64,000 bases of DNA from Alitta virens (taxonomy: Eukaryota; Annelida; Polychaeta; Phyllodocida; Nereididae). Shown here one piece after another: positions 38,524 through 49,400 of the stretch. Within the stretch, counting starts at the first letter, position 1. Each line of letters opens with the position of its first letter. The position numbers and the translations under genes were made by a program. Below the pieces are notes generated by a model, which did not search any database, had not been told where the DNA came from, and worked only from the letters and a program-made list of their open reading frames with translations. The stretch lies in the NCBI GenBank assembly GCA_932294295.1, contig OW028584.1, forward strand, positions 30,551,231-30,615,230, given 5' to 3'.

Positions 38524-40681
38524 AATCTACATCTGAAATTAAAAGTATCAATTAACATGATATTTCAACAATAAACAAACTTAGGAGACACTAGAATTCT
38601 TTCATTTTAACAATGGCATATACACCAAAGGGTGTCAGCCAGCCGATATTGTATGATGAAAACATATCTGCGTAACTTCTGATGTTGATTTTGTGGCCAA
38701 TAAATTGAATTAATTACAAGTAACATTTGAAGTTAATTTAAAGTAACATTTCAGAACAAACCAAACAATATATATAAATATATATATACTGCTACAACTA
38801 GTGTATTGTATCTACAATATATTCAGATTTCCACAAATCCAGGACGCATGAAAATTTCTATTTTGGTTCCAATTTCACAGCTCTTAAAAAGTAGAGTATA
38901 TATATTTAAATTTTTTATATATATAAATATAATTTAACATATTTTGAAACTGCTCAAAAAAGCTTGAAGAGTAAATAAACAAGTTTAGGGTCAGGGTAGG
39001 AGTTTAACATAGGTCTGCAGGGAAATTGGAACCCAACAATTTTTTCAGTCTGCCTTAGTGTTTAAATATAACCCATGAAAAAATGTGAAACGGAAAATTT
39101 ATAAAGCTAATTTCTGCAAGCAATCAATGAATATTAATACAAAATAATATGATTGAACATTTAATTGCCACGTTTGTACCATGCAGTACACATGTAGTAC
39201 AGTACAATAAATGTTGTATGATATTCTCACTGTGCATTTGAACAGAAAACTAAGGTGCATTGTTAGGTATTATAAAACAGCTGCTACAGATTAGCTGCTA
39301 AGAAGACACCAGAGCTTATTGTCACAGCATGAGGGCAATAACTGCCCGAGGCCAATTCACAAATTACAAAGAAGAGGAATTTAAATTCAAAGAATGAATA
39401 AGAAAACAATAAGACATTCATTGGGGTCTATCTTATTCTTCAGTTTGTTTCTGCTCTGAAACTTGCTGTGTTTAAACATCACAAAACAACTGCTAGATAC
39501 TTAAAGGGATATTACATCCCATTGTTTTGTTTTTTCCTAAAATTTATTCTATATTTCATCTGTGATACTACTGATTATTCTGTACTTTCAAACCAACTAT
39601 TTCGAAATAAAGATAGTCTAGGTTAGGAGATACACATTGAATGTCAATTGTCATTTATAGTGATGTTGCAAGACTAAACTTTTTTTTAGACCGGGTTGGC
39701 TATACGAAAGACCCTTTTTATTATTAAAGAGTCTCAGGCTTTACATTCTTCAATTCCTGATAATTTTTTCTTACCCGTGCACACATAAATATTCGGTTTG
39801 TAAAAAAACTAAGAAAAAACACATGAAACGTTAAACTACTTCGTTCACTATTATAGAATTTTCCTTCTGAATGATTGTTCCACAGAGAAATTTTCATCAA
39901 TTTCTTATATTGCAGTGCAATGTACTACAAATTAAAAAGGTACATTACTAGTCATTACCACACAATATTTTACCATATATATATAGCCTTACTAATGTAA
40001 ATGACATGACAATTGAAGTACACTCCATATTAAGATTTTTTGAATTGTACAGGGAAAAAGGGCATAGGCAGGTGTCATTGTATTTGATAAGAGACGATAG
40101 AGTGACAGCCTATGTCCCAAGAGCTTTGAAATAGACCGCACTCAAATGAAACACCTGCCATGGTGCAAAATGATTGAATCCACTTTTGAGTGTATCCAAC
40201 TGTAACATCCATCATATCGGAATGTTGCCCTATTTTGGGGCCATAAATATCGTAAATCCAATAATATTTACGTTTTACCGTAAATGGCAACGTCGTATGT
40301 CTCAATAGTCTGAATTAATGCAGTTATTCAGATGGTAAATAAAGATTTTCGGTTGCAACTTGCAAACATCGGCCATTTTCAAATCTTCCAATGGCCGGGA
40401 GATTTAAACTAGCAAGACTGTTGGGGGTGCTTTGCGAAATCCACACAAAATCGTACGCACTAAAACCAAAATAGGCGCTGCCAATACCAAATTAGAGACA
40501 TATCTTACCCACTTATTTACTGGTATAATCTACGTATAACGTGTAATTGATAGATATCTCAACCACAGATACGGGAAGTCCTCCATTTTGGCTAAGAACT
40601 GAATCAACAAACCTGCCAAATTCATGGCCACCTCCTATCTCATAAAACAACTATACGACACATTTCATGAAATACACTGAC

Positions 40682-40800
40682 CTTTCAGAACCTCCGTTAA
40701 TAATTATAAGGCTCCTGGCAGCAAAATATTAAAGATTTAAGGCGCTTCATGGTGAAAATTCAGCGATTCCTTAGCGAGCACCTGTCCACGAACTTTAACT
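40682..40800 (-). other. Predicted 5' non-coding exon of the TALE gene, with a 17-codon uORF
   Basis: A good donor (GAAAG then GTCAGTG) on the minus strand places an exon end at 40682. It could join the acceptor at 38533. The exon contains an upstream ORF from ATG 40748-40750 (context CACCATGA) to TAA 40697-40699, 17 codons. The exon's 5' end is not defined. This is a prediction from splice signals only. Confidence 0.35.
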
Positions 40801-40840
40801 TGAGCTCAGCGCCAATCAGAATCCAGTGACGTCACACGTC
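40801..40840 (-). promoter_or_regulatory. CRE and CCAAT box, probable TALE gene promoter
   Basis: A perfect CRE palindrome TGACGTCA lies at 40827-40834 and a CCAAT box (GCCAATC, plus-strand orientation) at 40811-40817. They sit immediately upstream of the predicted first exon in a locally GC-richer, low-repeat stretch. Such an arrangement is bound by CREB/ATF and NF-Y. Confidence 0.45.
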
Positions 40841-41567
40841 TTGGGGAGCATGCATTTTCGCGCCGTTATTTTTTTTCTAGGAAGCTCTGGTAGAGCAAGA
40901 TTTCACGGTGCTCTAACCAAGGAGCAATAAAGATTCTGTATGAATAAATCAAGAATGCTCTTTTCATTTAATTACCACATGAATTTTTAAGCCTTGTGTG
41001 GCTCGATAACCAGTAACTGAAAAACAAAACAAAAAACTATAATTTTTCGGTTCTTATAGTTGTACACTTACAATAATTATAGCTATATATATACACATAT
41101 ATGTTGGTATTTTATCATGATGGGATAATTATAGCCGCAAAAGTTATTTAGTTCAAGTCAAGCACCAAATTTATTGTGATTTATAAAGCAAAAGTCAAGT
41201 CCGATTTGAAAATAATTCAACTTAGCCACACAAAAAAGGCTGAAATAAATGTATTTTCTGGATCAGCCACACTGAATGTGATGAAAAGGACTGTAGTTTG
41301 CAAATAGACCACGACAGATTACCCCACCCTGGTCATAATTTCACATTTCCATGTATACATTTTCACACCCATAGATTATCATTTTAAAACCCGTTCGTTA
41401 GTTTTTCATAGAACTGTAAAGCATTTCGTCAGCTTCTGGTTCAGAAGCAGCATAATTTGCAACAAGCAGCAGTTAGCCAATTTATGACTTGGTGAAGTTA
41501 GCAGCAACATTTTGGCCGAGTAAGTCAGAATTAGAAATTCAATTGACTTACAGGTCTAATGGGCAGC

Positions 41568-41695
41568 AGGGGCGGATCCAGGGGGGGGGGGGGGCGTGGG
41601 GGGCGCGCCCCCCTTTTTTGGAATAAAAAATGGCGCTAGCAAATCAATTATCCCCCCCCCCTTTCACCAATTTCTGCATCCGCTCCTGGGCAGAA
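41568..41695. mobile_element. MITE with CAGGGGCGGATCC ends
   Basis: The left end is CAGGGGCGGATCCAG and the right end GCATCCGCTCCTG (inverted match). The bases GGGCAG precede the left end and recur across the right end, so the target duplication cannot be placed exactly. The interior is a G-run followed by C-runs. Confidence 0.6.
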
Positions 41696-41847
41696 CCTGA
41701 GCAGTAGACCTATATAGTACAGCTGTATGAATATTTCAGAGCATTCCAATTAAAGCCCAGGGTATCCTGAAGAACATCCTCTATGTATATCATATATATA
41801 TATACAATATGTGATCATACCACACACTCCATGCATGTATTATAGCA

Positions 41848-41975
41848 CTGGCGGATCCAGTCTTAATGTCTAATCGTGGCCTATGAAATGACATAATGAC
41901 ATCTTTCAGTCATGATTTTGGTCATTTGGCCCCCTGTAGAGCACCCCAAATCAGGGCGGGATCCGCCAGTACGTG
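41848..41975. mobile_element. MITE with CACTGGCGGATCC ends
   Basis: CACTGGCGGATCCAG at the left and GGGATCCGCCAGTAC at the right are inverted copies. It belongs to the same loose family as the elements at 11386 and 41568. Confidence 0.55.
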
Positions 41976-42138
41976 TTATCATTAATTAAATATAACCCGC
42001 CCTAGATATCAGGTAATCCACAAGCTTTGGTCCCATAACAGCAGCTAACAGTGGTTCCAGTTTATTGTTCAATTTTTCAATCATCAGTCTTTACTCCAAG
42101 AGAAAAAAAAAATAAATCACTTTCATTCAAGTTGAGAT

Positions 42139-43440
42139 TTTATTGCATAGATCCATAACATAATTTTGTAACATATCGTCAAGTACCATTTTATAGGTAT
42201 TCATAAATTGAATTTTTTTCTGAATATGTGAGCAACAGTATCATGTACTACTGGAAATTACAGTAGAATAACATATATTGGGTATAAAAATATTGCACAT
42301 AATTCAAGCAAAATTAAGACAGTATGCAACCAATTTGTCAATTTCTCTTATGATGACCAATAGTGTTGGGACAATAAACAATCTACATGTCATGTATTAT
42401 GCAGTTTATATATCTTTCAGCAGAAAACAAATTAAGGACTACATTAATTCTGTCATTCCATCATGAGTGATTTGTTGTCCTGCTATTTATATTATATCTA
42501 TATCAGGGTGTTTTCAATAAGCAACTTTCAATACAAATTCTGCATTGCATTATAAACCAGTTTATTAACAATGAATATATATATATATATATCCCAATTT
42601 CTGCCCACTATTAACCCAAAAAACAAAACTGGCAGATTTAAGTAACAATCAACATAATAATGTGATAACATGTAAATTATAGAGCATTTCATATCAACAA
42701 AGTAGTCTCTACACATAAATATTTAAGACACTGTCTGATTAACTGAGTTTATTCATTGCAATTTAACTGTTAGGTATTGTTTTAATTGGGACTCCCATTC
42801 AGATATATTTCTCTAACAATATAAGCATATCTCCTCCTGCAAAAACACACACACCACATACAAATGTATGTGAATAAAACTTACTCAAATCAAAGCAAAA
42901 CGTTCATGATATTAGAGAGTCTTCTCTGAACTCAGTTTCATAAAACAACAATGAGATAATAATAAATACTGTATTAATTCCATAAATACCATCTTTAAAA
43001 AAACTCGTAAAGATTATTCATAAAATCTCTTAATTCCAATACCATTAACTGGTACAATTTTTGTGATACATCTTGTTATACTATTACAGTATAAAAATTC
43101 ATACAATCACAGGGGCGGATCCAGAAAAATTTCACGGGTGGTGGGGTTGACAAAAAAAATGTTTATTATTAAATATTAAAATTTACTAGGCCAATGGGGG
43201 GTTTAAACCCTCTAAACCCAACCCTTAATCGACTACCGATTAATCACTGGTTTGATCGATAAGAACCAACAAGTTACCCCAATACGGTTTCTCTGTTTTT
43301 AGACAAAACATGGGAAGGGGATTTAAATACTCCAGCCCTTCTCTCCATTTATACATGAAGTAAATTTCATTAAACAGTACATAACTGTCATTATGTACAA
43401 TTCTGCATGTATAACATTGTCCTTAATCTTGCAGATAATG
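42139..43440 (-). other. Probable FYCO1 3' UTR
   Basis: AT-rich sequence downstream of the FYCO1 stop, with minus-strand AATAAA at 42139-42144. A CAGGGGCGGATCCAG motif at 43112 marks one end of another MITE relic inside it. The 3' end is inferred. Confidence 0.4.
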
Positions 43441-46400
43441 TCATGATGTTGCTTGTTCCGACTTTCTTGCATCCGTTCTTCCTTCTTCGTCCGGGGGAGG
43501 GTCATCTTCCATGACATTTTTGATGTCCAGTTTATACGTTAATTGCTTTGACGTGAATCTGAAATCCAAAAACAGAGTTTTTTCAACTACTTTGTAAATA
43601 CGTAAAATATGTATACTAAAAACAACTTACATCAACTATTCAGCTTGTTAGAGTTTTAACAACTTTCCTTAAAATCAATACAAGCCTATGTTATAATAAA
43701 GAAACACTGAATCAAAGACTTTGTTTTTATTCCTATTAACCCACCCTAGGTAATTCATAACAACCTGCATTTCATTAATATTTAAGTATCCTCTCAAAAT
43801 TTTAAAGTTATTGTGTAGTGAGAATTCTCTTAAAATGTTTGCCACAATTACAAATTGAAAATGTTCTTCATTTTTGTTTCAATTAAAAAGATTTGTCTCA
43901 ATAATTAAGAAAACCAGCCAACAACAATTTGCTTCACACATTAAATTCATCTATCTAAATTCTAATCCAATCATTTTGATTGATTTACACTCATAACCAC
44001 AAATAAGAAACACTATCAAATCACACATTAACACATTACAAAAGTACAATGGCAGAAAGATAGATAGATAGATAGATAGATGGATATGTGAAGTGCAGCC
44101 CTCTGAGGCAATATCTTGCCACTATCGAGGGTTGACTGATGAGGCGAGAGACAGAGGAGGAGTCCACCCATGTTATACATTTACCCCATGGGTGGGATCT
44201 TTTACTTGCCTCAGCATAGACACTGAGTACAATAACTGATGCCAATAAGCATATTTGCCTGTACAATACATGACTCAAGAACAATAAATCACACAATTTA
44301 GATTAGTCGATTGTTTTAGTAAATCAAATCCAGTATATTATATAAATACTTTCACCTAATTACGCATAGTCAAGAGTCATACCTTGAATGACTGTTGTCA
44401 AATAGTAGAGTATAGACACCAGCCTTTCTAGCCATGAGTTCTCCTTGCACTGGCCTTTTGTGTGAGTTGCACTTTATCGTCTCTATCAAGATCTCCTGAT
44501 CGTCCACACTACACACAGATGTTTCCCTGTACGTGACACCAAAGCCAATGTCCTGCAATAAATTTAATGAAATGTAACATGGTGTGGACTCCAAGCAGCT
44601 TATCATCTCATCATTACGTTTGCCTCTGGCAGCTGGTCATATAAGCTAACTAAGCTTCAGACCCAGTAGCATTGAGACATTGAATATATTGAATTACATG
44701 GAAGAACAGTTCTTTTAATTTTCTTTCAGCTGCCCTCTATCTGTCATGTGATTGGTGTTCCAAATCCAGCATAAAATGACAACTTGTAATTAAGTGAGTC
44801 TTACTTAGGGCGGCAATGGGGAACTAATTTTTACCAATAGAGGGAGCTATCAGTAACTACGAATTAGTTATTTAATGACGTCATCTAAATGTGACATCAT
44901 TAACTGCACTCAATTACCTCATTGTATGATAATGTCATCAACTATTGTTTGGGCGCAGTTACTAACAGCTCCCTCTGTTGATTAAAAAGTAGCCCATTAA
45001 AGTGTCTGATATCAATATTTGTGGTTTAAAATACAAAATAAACATTTTGGTCCCATCAGAAACACATCAACTAAAGCAAGGTCTGACTAAAATTGTGTTC
45101 CTATTTAATCCACCAGGTGGCGTAATGACTAAATAGTGATGACACACAGTGTATTTGTACACAATCATAAGTGACACAATTCTAATTATTTTCATTGGTT
45201 GCATCATAAAATGGTTAGCCAGATCAACAAATTTCTGTTCCAGTGATAGGTAATGGTGATCCTGTTGATGTTTTCTGACTCGAACTGCTACAGTCACTAG
45301 AATGATGATATAAAATCCTATTACAGAACGAGATAAGCAGCACTAAGAGCATTCATTTGTCAATCCGAGGCTCTCTGTAGTAACTGTTGTTGAGAAATCA
45401 AAGAAAACCATAGGTGGACAAAATACAAACTGAGTATGAATAGCCACCTTACAGTAGTTTTATACATAGGTTTTAGCTTGATTTTACCTTTGGTTGGGTA
45501 GAGAATTCCCATGATAATGCCACTCCTGGTTCATCAATTAAAACAGGAACGGCATAAATGCGATCAGGGCCCACCCACAGGTCAGGGTCATAGGTCACTT
45601 CTCCATCTTCTATTTGTTGGATGGTAACCATACCAGCAGAGCATGACCTGTAAATAAAATAAAATACATGTCATTAATTGTTCAGATATTCTCTAGGATT
45701 GATATCATCATTTGAAACAGATATTTGCAGATCCTGCCCACTTGGTCTGAAGACTAATTCCACTGGCTATGTGCATATATATATGGTATGCAGGTACTTT
45801 TAGACAACCTTGCAGTCTATTGTAAAAAATGGCACTTACTAATTAACTCACAGAAGAGCCAAGTAATGATAATTCAACCAAATCGTAGGAGTAGACTAAA
45901 TTTAAACAACCCAAAATTCTCTATTGATGGTGAGAATTTAGAAATAGTTGACTCATATAAATATTTGGGGCACGTCATTAGTAACTCTTTGAAGACACAT
46001 AATACAATGTACGATCATCTGGCCACACAATCGCAACGAGCCATGCATGCTCTTAAAGAAAGAATTAAATCAACTGTAGGCTACCTTCCACCTAAAATAA
46101 GCCTTAAAATGTTTGATACACACATTTTGCCAATTTTGGACTATAATAGTGAAATCTGGTTTCCAAATAAAAAAGAGATAGACGTATTGGAAAGGATACA
46201 GCTCAAATTCCTTAAGAACCTATTAGGTGTGAGAAACCAAACATCATCTGTTGCTGTACTAGCAGATACGGGCAGATTCCCATTGATATATAGACAGCAA
46301 GCTTCTGCTATTAAATACTGGAATAGGCTAAAATCTGAAAATTGTCCCTTATTATTACGCAAATGCTATGACCTTTATCGCAACAACCAGCCATGCTGGC

Positions 46401-49400
46401 TAACTAGGATACATCAGGTTACAGATAGCTTAAATATTAATGATGATGAAATCCCAGCTTCAATTATCACTAAGTTGTATGAACAGGCACAAAGCAAGAT
46501 GTTAACGGATATTAATGACAATGTAAAAAATCCTAAGCTTAGAACTTACAAACTCTTCAAAAAGGAACTATGTCTAGAATCTTATTTAAATTACAACCTA
46601 CCTAAGTATCTGTATCGTAGTATAGCCAGATTTAGACTGAGTTCTCATAATCTCCATATAGAATTAGGAAGACACAAGAGACCTTATGTAGTAGCTGAAG
46701 AGCGCATTTGTAAAAGATGCGACAAAAATGACACTGAAGATGAGTTTCATTGTTTGATAATTTGTAGAAATTGGGAAACAGCTAGAATGGATCTCTACCA
46801 AGTAGCTTATAAACATATTGAAGACTTCACTATCTTTCACCCCAAAGAACAACTCTTAAAAATAATGATTAATAAAAACTCAGAAATGATTTATGCATTA
46901 GATAAATTTTTAAACATAGTCCTAAAAACTGATAATATCGTTTTATGTACATTTTCATTCATAAAGTTCACCACATGGTCATGGGTAGCTGTAGGCACTG
47001 GACATGCGGACTCACATAGTTTGATTTGTGGTTGCATGGTGCATGCTTGATTGTTTGTTTGTAAATATATTTGGATGTTGATAGGCTTGTTTATTTTAAT
47101 TTATTGCTGCTCCAAATAAGGATTTGTACATATAATTATTTTTACTATTATTATTATTATATATAGTTCCTAAATAGACAATATAAAATCTGTACATATG
47201 TAAATACCCACTCCTGCTGCTTATTTGTATTCAGTATTAATCTTCTATGGTGCATATATTTCTGCTAATTACCCTGATGGTGCCTTATTTTTTTTCATAT
47301 GATTATAGTTGTACATAATTATCAAAAGATGCTTTTAATATGTAACTAAATTATGTTCATGTAGATTGTTCTTTTATTTTACTTAATCATTATATATATG
47401 TATATTTTTATTTTTATATCCTTGTATTTGATTTTTTATGACACATGTATCTCTTTGATGCTCTGAGGTCAATAAAATTCAATATATATATATATATTGG
47501 TTAAGATGCGAGCCAATATAGAAATCATTTGTATTATAAATATACAAGGAATAATATTAACAAATAGATATTTCTACAGCACTAGTCAGCAAAGTTGCAA
47601 TCGTCAGAGAAGTTTTGGGGAATAACGGCATACAGGGGCAGATCCGAAACATTTTCAAATCAGATTGTAGATGAGGGACAAATCTGTCATTCTTGTCATT
47701 CAAAATATGTTGGATCTGCAATTTTCGCAGACGGATGAAACTTTGTGGATGGGTGCTGAATAATACACCGTATTACGAATAAAAGAGCTGTATGGTTACA
47801 TAACCGAAAAATAAAAAAACCATTGCCATGGTTCCAATGAATTGCTGAAAAGCAAAATCCCACAAACTTATCAATCGCAATAAATCTCAGACTTTTTTTC
47901 TTTAGGCCACGGTTTTTTGATCTTATGTTTCTCGGAACTTTCTCGGACAGTTTTTTATGAGACGGTCGGTTAAAAAAAAACAAAAAAAACACCAAAACCC
48001 CCCCCCCCCCAAAAGTTTTTTTTTCCCCCTCATCAATTTTTCAATTAATAAATCAATGGATATACCACATCCATTGATTTATTAATTGAGAGGCACAGCA
48101 AAGTTTGGCCGGCGGTGTCGATTAACAAAAGATCAAAAACCCGTGGCCTTAGGCCAAAATTCTAAGATTCATGAAGAGTTTTCATCACAGACTTACTGAC
48201 TCCTCAATTTCATTATGCAATTATTTCTGCTTAATTTATAATTGACACCCCAGCCCGAGGAAAGTCATCTTCAGTATATTGACACCCTAATTAGCTGCCC
48301 AAATAACTAAGTCTTACTTTGGGTCACTTTCTATGATCGATTCATGCATTGACTGAAAGACTTCTTGGTCGGTTATCACATCGAAGTTATCATCACTTTC
48401 CCCACTCGAGAAACGTCCTTCTGATTGTTGCCGTCTGAAATACAAAAACACTTTCTTTAATATATAGTTAGCTCTATTTTGAAGTAAAATCATTCTGTAA
48501 ATAGTGATATCGTATACATTATATAAGGAATGTATTTTGTTGAACATGTTAATATGTATTATATATGTAAAATATAACTGTGTTTATGATACAAGCTGTA
48601 TGTACAAAAGATTCTGATTGAATTTTATAAGGAGTGGATAAACAGCTAAAGTAATGTTAACTTCTATGTAAATACTTAAATTTGGTGGCTGGAACCATCT
48701 GTAACTATAGTCTTTGTTGTATTCCCTATTTTTGATTATTTTCTGTTTGCTTTTATTTCTTTTTATATTTTGTACTTGTGACATATATATGTCTTGTCTG
48801 ACATCGTCCGTCAATGAAATGATATATATATATTTAAAATCCTTCATTGAATGTGCATACAAATGTCAAAAAAAATGCACATATCAGTTACCTGTCTTCC
48901 TCAGGGTTATTCTGAATTTCTAAAGATCCTGGAGCAGTCCGTAAACTTCCTGATAACACTTTTGTAGGAGTTGAAGTTGTAAAAGGTTCCGCAGCTAAAT
49001 TGAGAGAGAGAAACAAATACAACTTGGAAGTCAGCACAAATATCATCAATTTATTTCCTAATTACTGTTAATAATAAAACACAAGCAAACATATGCTACA
49101 ATATGTATGGTGTTTGTATTAGAATGACAGCGACAAGTACTGGCTTGAGAGTTAGTTATAGAATATTTTGACTGCAATCAACAATTGTCATAATGATTAT
49201 TATTGTGTAATGTTCACAATTTGTGTGTTGAATGTTAGAGTGCTTCCTAGCATTGTACTCATTCATCATTCTGAAGTCAGGCATGAAACATCTCTGCCTA
49301 AATTATGAAGTCTAATAATTAGTATACATGCACATGCATTGTCTAGTAAATTAAGGGGAGTCTTTCCATACTTTGTATTAGTTTTAGTATATTGCACATT

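Larger units (their letters stand above)
40841..42138. other. Intergenic between TALE promoter and FYCO1 3' end
   Basis: No gene seen. It contains two GGATCC-ended MITEs and a poly-G/poly-C tract (41581-41615). At 41155-41185 a minus-strand CAATAAA plus TTGACTTGA motif may be a LINE tail relic. Confidence 0.6.
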
